A stretch of 64,000 nt of DNA, from assembly GCA_047975765.1 (NCBI GenBank), contig JBKEEF010000015.1, positions 1 through 64,000 on the forward strand, given 5' to 3'. Below the pieces are notes generated by a model that did not search any database, was not told where the DNA came from, and saw only the letters and a list, made by a program, of their open reading frames with translations. Both the position numbers and the translations under genes were made by a program. Shown here piece by piece: positions 1 to 6,677 of this stretch (its first letter is position 1; every line of letters starts with the position of its first letter). Source of the DNA: JAQWBS01 sp047975765 (GTDB lineage: Bacteria > Pseudomonadota > Alphaproteobacteria > RF32 > CAG-239).

Positions 1-2
1 AG

Positions 3-245
3 TTAGCCTATGCAAGAAATGTCGGAGATAGTAATGTGAGCGTGAACTCATATTTTGTAGGTAGCCCAGAAAGTCCTTGGACAGCAAATGGCGCTCCAGA
101 TAGCCGAGACAGTATCCGTAGTAAGTTGAACTTGAAGATCAATAATGTCTATATCCCACTTGCCTTTAACTTTGGTTATGCAAGAGATACTAGACGTAAC
201 TATTCCGATGACCAGCTCTATCTTACTATCAGATATAATTTCTAG
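3..245 (+). CDS. C-terminal end of an outer-membrane beta-barrel protein (5' partial)
   Basis: The reading frame is open from the left edge to a TAG at 243-245, so this is the last 80 codons of a longer gene. The visible part alternates polar and hydrophobic residues as in transmembrane beta strands and ends in LTIRYNF. A C-terminal aromatic residue within such an alternating strand is the usual BAM recognition signal of Gram-negative outer-membrane proteins. An internal GTG at 36 could look like a start, but coding character continues upstream of it (LAYARNVGDSN). Which barrel family this is, porin-like or autotransporter-like, cannot be decided from this fragment. Confidence 0.6.
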   Translation, partial: LAYARNVGDSNVSVNSYFVGSPESPWTANGAPDSRDSIRSKLNLKINNVYIPLAFNFGYARDTRRNYSDDQLYLTIRYNF

Positions 246-261
246 GAAATTGTGTTTATAA

Positions 262-292
262 AAAAGAGGAAGCTTTATACTTCCTCTTTTTT
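262..292. terminator. Bidirectional intrinsic terminator
   Basis: An 11-bp inverted repeat (AAAAGAGGAAG / CTTCCTCTTTT) with a 7-nt loop is flanked by A and T runs on both sides. It lies between the converging ends of the barrel gene (plus) and the lipoprotein gene (minus), so it can serve both. Confidence 0.85.
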
Positions 293-316
293 AATTCTAT
301 AGATTCTCAAATTTGA

Positions 317-634
317 TTATTTGCCATTATATGCATTCATCAACGATTCGAGAGCAGAAGTTGCTTCTTCTGTAGCAGTATTGTCAAGACCTGCAGATTG
401 AAGCGCAAGTTTCTTTACGCAAGAGTTTGAAATTTCATCAGCTGTTACTGAGATTCCTTTTGTGAAAGCAGATCCATCTTTCACTTTATTTGTTGCTTCT
501 TCAAAAGTGCAGCTTTTGAGTTTGGCAATTGTTGAAATGTCTGCAGAATTACTTCCAGTTGAACCAGTGTTTAATAAACTACAAGCACCCAAAAATAAGA
601 TTGAAGAAGCTACTATAAGAGTCGTTTTTTTCAT
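317..634 (-). CDS. Small hypothetical lipoprotein
   Basis: This 105-residue protein starts with a type II signal peptide: positively charged MKK, a hydrophobic stretch, then the lipobox LGAC with the lipidated cysteine at residue 18. The mature part is Ser/Thr-rich at first and then helical, with two further cysteines (CTFEEA and NSCVKK) that could form a disulfide in the periplasm. I do not recognise the family. It is monocistronic, ending at the bidirectional terminator and reading away from the nrd operon. An envelope location is well supported; the function is unknown. Confidence 0.7.
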   Translation of the reverse strand: MKKTTLIVASSILFLGACSLLNTGSTGSNSADISTIAKLKSCTFEEATNKVKDGSAFTKGISVTADEISNSCVKKLALQSAGLDNTATEEATSALESLMNAYNGK

Positions 635-872
635 AAAATTTTTCCTTATTAATTTTTATTAAGAAAGTTGTTCACAAGGATATTGACTCTAAATGACTAT
701 AAAATCTAGCTAAAAAAATATATTGTGAATTAATAAAAATTGTTGCTTTTGATTTGAGGCAATAATCCATATACTCCTAGTTATCAAAAAAATTATATCT
801 CATAATGTATTTATTATATCTATAAAAAAATTTATTAACTTAATAGTTTTTTAAACATTTAAATCATAAAAT

Positions 873-888
873 ACACTACATATAGTAT
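873..888 (+). promoter_or_regulatory. NrdR box 1
   Basis: The sequence ACACTACATATAGTAT matches the NrdR consensus (acaCwAtATaTwGtgt); the ten-base core CTACATATAG differs at one position. It lies 31 bp upstream of a second copy, the three-helical-turn spacing typical of NrdR box pairs, ahead of a ribonucleotide reductase gene. The rest of the 635-1071 gene-free stretch holds the second box, a promoter, a leader hairpin and AT-rich sequence with no other recognisable feature. Confidence 0.8.
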
Positions 889-903
889 TGGTTAAATAAA
901 TAT

Positions 904-919
904 CAACAATATGTAGTAT
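904..919 (+). promoter_or_regulatory. NrdR box 2
   Basis: CAACAATATGTAGTAT has the core CAATATGTAG, one mismatch from the NrdR core consensus, and sits exactly 31 bp downstream of box 1. It ends five bases before a TTGACA -35 element, so a bound NrdR-(d)ATP complex would block the nrdD promoter. Confidence 0.8.
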
Positions 920-923
920 TTTA

Positions 924-950
924 TTGACAGTCCGTGAGATGGGTTATAAA
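924..950 (+). promoter_or_regulatory. Probable nrdD promoter
   Basis: A consensus -35 TTGACA (924-929) is followed after 15 bases by TATAAA (945-950). It lies immediately downstream of the NrdR box pair. A second possible -10, TATAAT, occurs at 988-993 without a clear -35. Either would give a 5' leader of roughly 70-115 nt. Confidence 0.5.
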
Positions 951-1010
951 CCTATTTCAGTGTTAGATTTAGGTTATTAAATTAGTTTATAATATAATCA
1001 ATCATTTAGC

Positions 1011-1039
1011 GAAAGGAATCTTGTTCGCAAGTTTCTTTC
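1011..1039 (+). other. 5'-leader hairpin upstream of nrdD
   Basis: The arms GAAAGGAATCTTG and CAAGTTTCTTTC pair (one bulged T, one G-U) around a TTCG loop. The hairpin ends about 32 bases before the nrdD start. There is no T run after it, so it is not a terminator; it may stabilise the mRNA or affect ribosome access. Confidence 0.5.
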
Positions 1040-1071
1040 AGGTTTTCTAAAGAATAAAACTGGAGTTTTTT

Positions 1072-3312
1072 ATGTCTGTTAAAAAAATTAAAAAACGCAA
1101 CGGCGTACTAGTAAACTATAATTCTGAAAAAATTTCGAATGCAATTAAGTCTGCTTTTGAGGCTGTTTATGGTGAAGCAAATTCACATATGAGTAAAATT
1201 AACGAAATTGTTAATCAGATTAATGCCGGTTATAAAGGTTTTTCAGAAGACCGTATAATTACAGTTGAAGAAATTCAAGATGATGTTGAAAAAACATTGA
1301 TGCGCTTTGAAGAATTTGATGTCGCAAAGTCATATATCATCTACCGTAAGAAAAGATCAGAAATCAGAAAGAAAAGTGAAGAGCTTTTGGGTGTTTATAA
1401 AGACCTCATCAAAGTTGATGCTAAAGATAATGAAATTAAGCGTGAAAATGCTAATATTGATGGCGACACTGCTATGGGTACAATGCTCAAATTTGGTTCT
1501 GAAGGTTCAAAACTTTATTATGAAACAGATATGATTGAACCAAGATTCGTGAAAGCTCACCAAGAAGGTTTGATTCACATACATGATGAAGATTTTTATG
1601 CCTTGACACTCACTTGTTGCCAAATTGATTTGTTGAAACTTTTGAAAAATGGTTTTTCAACAGGTCATGGTTATATTCGTGAACCGAATGATATCAGAAC
1701 ATATTCTTCATTGGCTTGTATTGCAATTCAGTCCAATCAAAATGACCAACATGGTGGACAATCCATTCCTAACTTCGATTTTTCAATGGCTCCAGGTGTT
1801 GCTAAAACTTTCATTAAAGAAACTGTTAAATGTTTGGATATTTTGGACTGTGCAAAAGAAGAATCAGATGTTCTTAAGGCAAAATTGAAAATTTTTCATG
1901 AAGAAAAAGGCTCTGTTTTGAATCCAAATTTGAGAGCAAGTGTAGAAGCACTTATTGCTGAAAATATCTCAGGTGTTAATGCTTCAAAAGTTTATGATAA
2001 AGCTTATAAATTGACTAAGGAAGCAACATTCCAAGCTATGGAAGCACTTATCCATAATTTGAACACAATGCACTCACGTGCAGGCGCACAAGTACCATTT
2101 TCGTCTTTGAACTATGGAACAGATACTACAGAAGAAGGTCGTTTGGTTATGAAGGCAATTCTTCAAGCGACTTGGAATGGTCTTGGTGGTGGTGAAACTC
2201 CAATTTTCCCAATTCAAATCTTTAAAGTAAAAGATGGAATTTCTGGTCAAGAAGGCGATATTAATTATGATTTATTCAAAGAATCTTGCCGTGTTTCTGC
2301 TAAAAGACTTTTCCCTAACTTCTCATTCTTAGATGCGCCGTTCAATGCACAATATTATCAAGCTGGAAAATCAAGCACAGAAGCTGCATATATGGGATGT
2401 CGTACGCGTGTTCTAGGTAATACATTTGATCCTAAAAATGAAATTACATTTGGAAGAGGAAATCTTTCTTTCACATCTGTCAACCTCCCAAGAATGGCTA
2501 TTTTGTCTTCAAGAGGAGAAGGTGATTTTTGGAAAATTTTGGACGACACAATGGATTTGGTTTGTGCTCAACTTTTGGAAAGATTTGAAATTCAGGCAAA
2601 ACGTCGTGTTAAGAACTATCCATTTTTGATGGGTCAAGGTGTGTGGATTGGTTCTGATGCACTTGGACAAGAAGATGAAATTAGAGAAGTTATCAAACAC
2701 GGAACACTTTCTGTTGGTTTCATTGGTTTGGCTGAATGTTTAGCTGTTTTGACAGGAAAACATCATGGAGAGTCTAAAGAATCATGGGATTTAGGAGAAA
2801 AAATCATTTCTCATATGCGTCAGAGAATGGACGATAAAGCAAAAGAAACTGGTTTGAACTTCAGTTTGCTTGCAACACCAGCTGAAGGTTTGTCTGGAAG
2901 ATTTATCAATAAAGATAGAGCAAAGTATGGTGTAATTGCAGGGGTTACAGACAAAGGATATTATACAAACTCTTTCCATATTCCTGTTGGATATCACATC
3001 AATGCTTTTGATAAGATTGCTTTGGAAGCACCTTTCCATGAACTTACAAATGCTGGACATATCACTTATGTTGAAATGGATGGTGATCCAGGTAAGAACT
3101 TAGAAGCTTTTGAACAAATTGTTCAAGCAATGAAAACAGAGGGAATTGGTTATGGTGCAATTAACCACCCTGTCGATAGATGCCCTGTTTGTGGATATGT
3201 CGGAATTATTAATGATGAGTGTCCTGGTTGCCACAGACACGAAGGAGAGGCAGTGCTTCTTTCAAGCTTGCCAAAATTGAAACAAGAACAAATTCTAGGA
3301 GGAAACTTATAA
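1072..3312 (+). CDS. nrdD: Anaerobic (class III) ribonucleoside-triphosphate reductase, catalytic part
   Basis: This enzyme reduces ribonucleoside triphosphates to dNTPs without oxygen. Residues about 3-95 form an ATP-cone regulatory domain (KKIKKRNGVLVNY). The body carries family motifs such as TCCQIDLL near residue 182 and HSRAGAQVPFSS. A zinc-binding cysteine set, CPVC and CPGC (Cys704, 707, 717, 720), lies near the C-terminus. In the usual NrdD the glycyl-radical loop RxxGYL follows the zinc site in the same chain; here the chain instead runs through a 26-residue tail and stops, and the radical loop is encoded by the next gene. The start has TGGAG upstream. NrdR boxes and a promoter precede it. 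The stop overlaps the next start as TAATG. Confidence 0.95.
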   Translation: MSVKKIKKRNGVLVNYNSEKISNAIKSAFEAVYGEANSHMSKINEIVNQINAGYKGFSEDRIITVEEIQDDVEKTLMRFEEFDVAKSYIIYRKKRSEIRKKSEELLGVYKDLIKVDAKDNEIKRENANIDGDTAMGTMLKFGSEGSKLYYETDMIEPRFVKAHQEGLIHIHDEDFYALTLTCCQIDLLKLLKNGFSTGHGYIREPNDIRTYSSLACIAIQSNQNDQHGGQSIPNFDFSMAPGVAKTFIKETVKCLDILDCAKEESDVLKAKLKIFHEEKGSVLNPNLRASVEALIAENISGVNASKVYDKAYKLTKEATFQAMEALIHNLNTMHSRAGAQVPFSSLNYGTDTTEEGRLVMKAILQATWNGLGGGETPIFPIQIFKVKDGISGQEGDINYDLFKESCRVSAKRLFPNFSFLDAPFNAQYYQAGKSSTEAAYMGCRTRVLGNTFDPKNEITFGRGNLSFTSVNLPRMAILSSRGEGDFWKILDDTMDLVCAQLLERFEIQAKRRVKNYPFLMGQGVWIGSDALGQEDEIREVIKHGTLSVGFIGLAECLAVLTGKHHGESKESWDLGEKIISHMRQRMDDKAKETGLNFSLLATPAEGLSGRFINKDRAKYGVIAGVTDKGYYTNSFHIPVGYHINAFDKIALEAPFHELTNAGHITYVEMDGDPGKNLEAFEQIVQAMKTEGIGYGAINHPVDRCPVCGYVGIINDECPGCHRHEGEAVLLSSLPKLKQEQILGGNL

Positions 3313-3500
3313 TGATTAAGCTTAAAGTTGAAAATGGTTATGTTGGTGAAAACGTTGGATTTGAAAGAATTAGAAGAATCACTGGCTATTTGGTAGGAAC
3401 CTTGGACCGTTTCAACAGCGCAAAACGTGCTGAAGTTGAAGATAGAGTTGTTCATGGTAGTTGTTCTTGTGCAGAAGTAACCGTTAACGAAGCAGCATAA
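3312..3500 (+). CDS. Stand-alone glycyl-radical domain of NrdD
   Basis: This 62-residue protein contains IRRITGYLVG followed by LDRFNSAKRAEVEDRV, which is the C-terminal glycyl-radical segment of anaerobic ribonucleotide reductases; Gly25 is the predicted radical site. A strong AGGAGG (3297-3302) lies 9 bases before the ATG, which overlaps the nrdD stop; its own stop overlaps the nrdG start. It has its own 16-residue N-terminal extension (MIKLKVENGYVGENVG) and a C-terminal CSC motif. Together with the extra tail on NrdD, this makes a simple sequencing frameshift unlikely. By analogy with YfiD, which supplies the glycyl-radical domain of pyruvate formate-lyase, it should dock in the NrdD barrel and be activated by NrdG. 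The two-chain interpretation is inference; the motif is plain. Confidence 0.85.
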   Translation: MIKLKVENGYVGENVGFERIRRITGYLVGTLDRFNSAKRAEVEDRVVHGSCSCAEVTVNEAA

Positions 3501-4006
3501 TGAGCGAACTAAAGCTTAGGATTGCTAGTGTTGTAGATGATTCTGTTGTTGATGGTCCAGGTGTGAGATATGTTATTTTCACACAAGGGTGTAAGCATAA
3601 TTGTCCAGGGTGTCACAATCCGCAATCTCACAGTTTTTCTACGGGAATGTTTGTTTCTTTTGATGAATTTTATTCAGATTTATCAAGATTCAAATATGTT
3701 AAAGCTGTCACATTTAGTGGTGGTGAACCCCTAGAACAGCCGGAAGTTATAGCCGAGTTTGTCGCAAAACTAAAAGAAAAGGGGTATCACATCCTCATAT
3801 ATACAGGCTATACTTTCGAGCAAATTCTAGCAGATGAGAAAAAATTGAAGGCAATTGAGAAAGCAGATTTGCTTGTAGATGGACTATTTATTCTTCGATT
3901 GAGATCTTTGGGAGCCAATTTTAGAGGCTCAAGCAATCAGCGAATTGTTGATATCCAAGAGTCGTTGAAGCACAGAGAGGTTGTTCTCTCAAAATATAAT
4001 GAATAG
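3500..4006 (+). CDS. nrdG: Anaerobic ribonucleotide reductase activating enzyme (radical SAM)
   Basis: NrdG uses a [4Fe-4S] cluster and S-adenosylmethionine to abstract hydrogen from the glycine of the NrdD radical domain. The 168-residue protein has the radical-SAM motif C-x3-C-x2-C as CKHNCPGC at about residues 31-38, and SGGEPLEQ, a SAM-contacting motif, at about residues 75-82. Length and architecture match the family. Its ATG overlaps the stop of the glycyl-radical gene (TAATGA), so the three proteins are translationally coupled. A strong terminator follows. Regulation should be through the NrdR boxes upstream of nrdD. Confidence 0.95.
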   Translation: MSELKLRIASVVDDSVVDGPGVRYVIFTQGCKHNCPGCHNPQSHSFSTGMFVSFDEFYSDLSRFKYVKAVTFSGGEPLEQPEVIAEFVAKLKEKGYHILIYTGYTFEQILADEKKLKAIEKADLLVDGLFILRLRSLGANFRGSSNQRIVDIQESLKHREVVLSKYNE

Positions 4007-4015
4007 AATTTGAAT

Positions 4016-4043
4016 AAACCGCTGAAAAGCGGTTTATTTTTTT
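4016..4043 (+). terminator. Intrinsic terminator of the nrd operon
   Basis: AAACCGCT and AGCGGTTT pair around a GAAA-like loop and are followed by ATTTTTTT. It lies ten bases after the nrdG stop. Confidence 0.9.
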
Positions 4044-4067
4044 ACATACTTGGGGTGTTTTTTCACT

Positions 4068-4097
4068 GTCATACTCGGGCTTGACCCGAGTATCCAT
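4068..4097. repeat. Palindromic repeat, ACTCGGG type
   Basis: GTCATACTCGGGCTTGACCC and the following GAGTATCCAT form an inverted repeat (ATACTCGGG / CCCGAGTAT). It belongs to the class of short dispersed palindromes found between genes in many alphaproteobacteria and is the first of three such units in 115 bp. Confidence 0.75.
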
Positions 4098-4118
4098 TAT
4101 GTACTATGTCCTGTAAGT

Positions 4119-4143
4119 GGATTCCCGATTTCTCGGGAATGAC
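4119..4143. repeat. Palindromic repeat, GATTCCCGA type
   Basis: GGATTCCCGA and TCGGGAATGAC pair around a short loop. It is the second unit of the repeat patch and shares the GGATTCCC / GGGAATGAC frame with the neighbouring unit and with the copy near 41516. Confidence 0.75.
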
Positions 4144-4156
4144 GAATAGAAAAGGT

Positions 4157-4182
4157 GGATTCCCAATCAAGTTGGGAATGGC
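4157..4182. repeat. Palindromic repeat, GATTCCCAA type
   Basis: GGATTCCCAA and TTGGGAATGGC flank TCAAG. Its core GATTCCCAATCAAGTTGGGA recurs exactly at 41516-41535, showing that it is a dispersed element. Confidence 0.8.
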
Positions 4183-4200
4183 AAAGTAGATGTTGGAACT

Positions 4201-4434
4201 TCAATAAAATATAATTCTAATTTTCTTATCAAAGAAACGAGCCAGTTGATGGATTGTTCCCCAGTTTTGATAGTTTCCCATGCTGATTTTATCAAGCTCT
4301 GCTGATGGAATGTGGCTTTGCTCTGCAAGTTCATCAAGCGAAAGTTTTTCTCCTGTCAGTAACTGGGTAATATCTTCAGTAAGATATGTTCGAAATTCTT
4401 TAAGATTCTTTTTGTGTTCTTGTTTATTTAACAT
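4201..4434 (-). CDS. Small helix-turn-helix (XRE-like) protein
   Basis: This 77-residue protein has a helical pattern typical of a lambda-repressor/XRE fold: LSLDELAEQSHIPSAELDKI matches helix-turn-helix spacing, followed by GTIHQLARFFDKKIRIIF. AGGAG lies about 9 bases before the ATG. The gene begins about 37 bases downstream of the terminator hairpin of the candidate small RNA on the same strand, so that RNA may instead be its attenuated leader. It could be a stand-alone regulator or an antitoxin-like protein, but no toxin gene is adjacent. The fold is moderately supported and the role unknown. Confidence 0.65.
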   Translation of the reverse strand: MLNKQEHKKNLKEFRTYLTEDITQLLTGEKLSLDELAEQSHIPSAELDKISMGNYQNWGTIHQLARFFDKKIRIIFY

Positions 4435-4471
4435 TGTTCAAACTCCTTTTAGTTTTGTTGATTTTTTAATA

Positions 4472-4634
4472 AAACAAAACTCGCCCATTATAAAAAATAG
4501 GCGAGGGAGTTAAGAACTGCAATACGATACAGCCTGGGTTATTCGACATAGCTTATATCCCCAGCTCCCTCATAGAAGGAGTTGATTTTCGCATTTAGGA
4601 GTTCTTACTCTCCACAATTCACCTCTGAACTGCA
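4472..4634 (-). ncRNA. Candidate structured small RNA (unclassified; possibly 6S-like, or a leader)
   Basis: On the minus strand a promoter (-35 TTGCAA, 17-bp spacer, -10 TACTAT) is followed by about 160 nt without an ORF and then by a terminator hairpin (CTCGCC / GGCGAG, then TTTTGTTTT). The transcript can fold with a long closing stem: GGAG-AG-TAAGAACT near the 5' end pairs with AGTTCTTA-A-CTCC near the 3' end. Inside it are hairpins CTCC/GGGAG and CTGGG/CCCAG. A closed rod with internal loops and this length resemble 6S RNA, but I cannot match it to a known consensus. Because the HTH gene starts just after the terminator, a cis-acting leader is the alternative. Confidence 0.6.
4479..4505 (-). 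terminator. Terminator of the candidate small RNA
   Basis: On the minus strand CTCGCC and GGCGAG form a 6-bp GC-rich stem and TTTTGTTTT follows (plus-strand 4471-4479). Confidence 0.75.
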
Positions 4635-4639
4635 AGGAA

Positions 4640-4668
4640 ATAGTAGAATAAAAGGGGAGAGTTTGCAA
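4640..4668 (-). promoter_or_regulatory. Promoter of the candidate small RNA
   Basis: Minus-strand TTGCAA (4663-4668) and TACTAT (4640-4645) are separated by exactly 17 bp, placing the start of transcription near 4634. The element lies just inside the terminator of the neighbouring gene, as expected for an independent transcription unit. Confidence 0.6.
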
Positions 4669-4670
4669 CA

Positions 4671-4702
4671 AAAAAAGCTTCTGAATATTCAGAAGCTTTT
4701 TT
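4671..4702. terminator. Bidirectional intrinsic terminator
   Basis: A perfect palindrome (AGCTTCTGAAT / ATTCAGAAGCT) is flanked by A6 and T6. It ends the unknown minus-strand gene that stops at 4717. Confidence 0.85.
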
Positions 4703-4716
4703 ATCTTTAGGAAACA

Positions 4717-6054
4717 TCAAATGAAATGTTTTTTATGCTGCGTATTGAAGTAGAGCTGCGCGATATCAACAAGTTCATTTTCGCAAATCTCTTTCAAAAC
4801 TTCTTCTGTGAATTCATACCCTTCTAAGATATAACTCGCAAGAAGATAAGGTGTGTCATGTTCATATTCATCGAGCTTTTCTTGAGCATCTTTTTGAGAT
4901 ATTTTTTCCCACTTTCCATTTTCAGGCGTATACCAGAAAAGACAAGGGATGAACTTTTTGTCGCTGATGAAATCGTCAATAAAATCCTCCTCATCGCAAT
5001 GATTTTGAAGATATTCAATCAGATTTTTATTGCTGTCTACATCTTTGATGAGATTCAAATCAATCTCTAAAAATTCATACACTTCTTGAGTTATTTTTGC
5101 TTGGCTATAACGATTATCTTCTTTGAATTTTTCGGGAAGAATATCGATCCAAACCAAATAGTTGAATAACTCATCATTGGAAATAATAGGCGTATTTTCC
5201 AACCAAATTTTGAAAAACTTCGGGGAAGCTATAAGTAAAGAAAAAGCTGAATACTCATCTTCAATATCCACATACCTGAAAACTTTTGCAACTTTTTTTT
5301 GATCTGATCTTTCCAAAGTTTCAATAAAGACTTCTTCAGAACTATATTCTAAAGTCTTAATAATTTGAAATTCTTCTGAAAAATATTTCACAAACTCCTT
5401 TTCGTTAGCATTCCAAGAGCTTTCTGCATGCCCGTGGATTTCTACGAGTGCAGAAATGACAAGTTTTTCTGCTTCTGGATTGTTCCAATGTTTTTTCCCA
5501 TCACCTTTGCAAATGTATTTTACAAGGAAGTTGTCCGTTGAAAATTCTTCTTCAATTTTTTGAAAAATTCTCAGAGAATTCGCATCTTCAAAATTTTCAT
5601 CTTTAATAAGAGAAAAAATTGGTTTCAATCCAATTGAATCAATCACAAAGAATAGATTTTCTTCATTAAGTGAAGAATTTGACCTTGTTTGAATGTTGAA
5701 CTCGTCCGGCAAAGCATCTTTGTAGTTGTCGGAAAGAATATCAACAAGCTCATCAAAAAAGATAAATTTAACTTGCTTCAATATTTCAACAACAATTGCA
5801 AAAGTTGCAATATCAGAGGGAATTGTGAATTGTTTCATCACTTTGATAAAACTTTCTTGTTTTCTCACTGAAGTTCTTAAAATTTCAGTGGCAAGTTCTT
5901 CAGTCTTTTTCTCTTTACGTTTCTCTTCATCGTCTTTCTCTGTTTTTACTTTTTTCTGATTTTCTTTTTGACGAATTTTTGTGAAGAGATATCCAAGATA
6001 GCTAACAAAAGCAAGAACAAAAACCAACATTAAAATTTTTTCAAATGTTTCCAT
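4717..6054 (-). CDS. Hypothetical membrane-anchored protein
   Basis: This 445-residue protein has one N-terminal membrane segment (about residues 8-26, LMLVFVLAFVSYLGYLF). A very basic and acidic, probably coiled-coil, stretch of K and E follows (about 28-60), then a long, acidic, helix-rich region with no motif I recognise. The N-terminal anchor followed by K/R-rich sequence suggests a cytoplasmic body tethered to the inner membrane. No cysteines or catalytic signatures stand out. It is transcribed alone, ending at a strong terminator. It may be a lineage-specific gene; I cannot assign a function. Confidence 0.75.
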   Translation of the reverse strand: METFEKILMLVFVLAFVSYLGYLFTKIRQKENQKKVKTEKDDEEKRKEKKTEELATEILRTSVRKQESFIKVMKQFTIPSDIATFAIVVEILKQVKFIFFDELVDILSDNYKDALPDEFNIQTRSNSSLNEENLFFVIDSIGLKPIFSLIKDENFEDANSLRIFQKIEEEFSTDNFLVKYICKGDGKKHWNNPEAEKLVISALVEIHGHAESSWNANEKEFVKYFSEEFQIIKTLEYSSEEVFIETLERSDQKKVAKVFRYVDIEDEYSAFSLLIASPKFFKIWLENTPIISNDELFNYLVWIDILPEKFKEDNRYSQAKITQEVYEFLEIDLNLIKDVDSNKNLIEYLQNHCDEEDFIDDFISDKKFIPCLFWYTPENGKWEKISQKDAQEKLDEYEHDTPYLLASYILEGYEFTEEVLKEICENELVDIAQLYFNTQHKKHFI

Positions 6055-6137
6055 GTTTATAAAAATTAAATAAATAATAAATTGATTAGTAGACAGAATA
6101 TGCTATTTTTTGTACAAAGTCAAGAGAATAGAGCAAA

Positions 6138-6677
6138 TTAGGCAAGTTCGTTGATGATGTTTAAATCCAAACCATTATGGCTTGTTTCTTTACTTAAAAT
6201 ATATTTAATTTGATATGAATTTTGTTTGAAAAATTTATAAGTGTTTCTTCTTTCTTGAGATAGAAATTCATCCTTTCCACCCTCAATCCAATAGATTATA
6301 GTTTTGTCGTTGTTTTTAGGAATAACAAGACCTTGTGGAAGGTCGCCACAAACAGAAATTGCAATTTCAGCACTCATTTTAAGTGCTGTTGCAATGGCTA
6401 CAATTCCACCTTGAGAATGCCCAACAAAAATTGTTTTTTCATAAGTTTTGGAAACCTTTGAAACAATTTCCAAAACATATTGCACTGAGTGAGAAAAATC
6501 TTCTTGAGAAGCGATTCCATCTTTTTTATCAAACCATTTAAAACCATTTTTATGGACAAAAGCGCCGTTGATTGAAAGCACGTCAGCGTCATAAAAGTCG
6601 GACAAATGAGAGATAAATTCTTGCTTGTCGTTTTGGTCAGCTCCTTTGCCATGCAAAAATACAAGTAAGTTTTTCAT
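6138..6677 (-). CDS. Alpha/beta hydrolase (carboxylesterase/phospholipase-like)
   Basis: The 179-residue protein begins with LLVFLHGKGADQ, the strand and oxyanion-hole HG motif of alpha/beta hydrolases, and has the nucleophile elbow GHSQGG at about residues 95-100. A late HNG (SKETSHNGLD) supplies a plausible catalytic histidine. The length and the opening resemble the small carboxylesterase/phospholipase family. Its ATG overlaps the last base of the topA stop, so it is the distal gene of the plsY-dprA-topA transcript. The substrate is unknown. No signal peptide is present, so it should be cytoplasmic. Confidence 0.8.
   Translation of the reverse strand: MKNLLVFLHGKGADQNDKQEFISHLSDFYDADVLSINGAFVHKNGFKWFDKKDGIASQEDFSHSVQYVLEIVSKVSKTYEKTIFVGHSQGGIVAIATALKMSAEIAISVCGDLPQGLVIPKNNDKTIIYWIEGGKDEFLSQERRNTYKFFKQNSYQIKYILSKETSHNGLDLNIINELA

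Noticed and set aside
36..245. Complete 69-residue gene starting at GTG 36
   Set aside because: The frame is open to the left edge and the residues before the GTG continue the same protein, so it is the end of a larger gene.
3290..3330. Simple frameshift error separating nrdD from its radical domain
   Set aside because: Both parts carry extra terminal sequence at the junction and the second has its own ribosome site; a single-base correction would not recreate a normal-length linker.
3219..3500. A 93-residue start at 3219 for the glycyl-radical gene
   Set aside because: The first 31 codons overlap nrdD out of frame, whereas ATG 3312 has a perfect AGGAGG and the expected stop/start overlap.
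4044..4200. CRISPR array
   Set aside because: The units are palindromes of differing sequence with irregular, very short spacing; there are no spacers or cas genes.
4440..4670. tmRNA, RNase P RNA or SRP RNA
   Set aside because: It is too short for tmRNA or RNase P, shows none of their conserved motifs, and lacks the GGAAG/AGCAG-type SRP domain IV signature.
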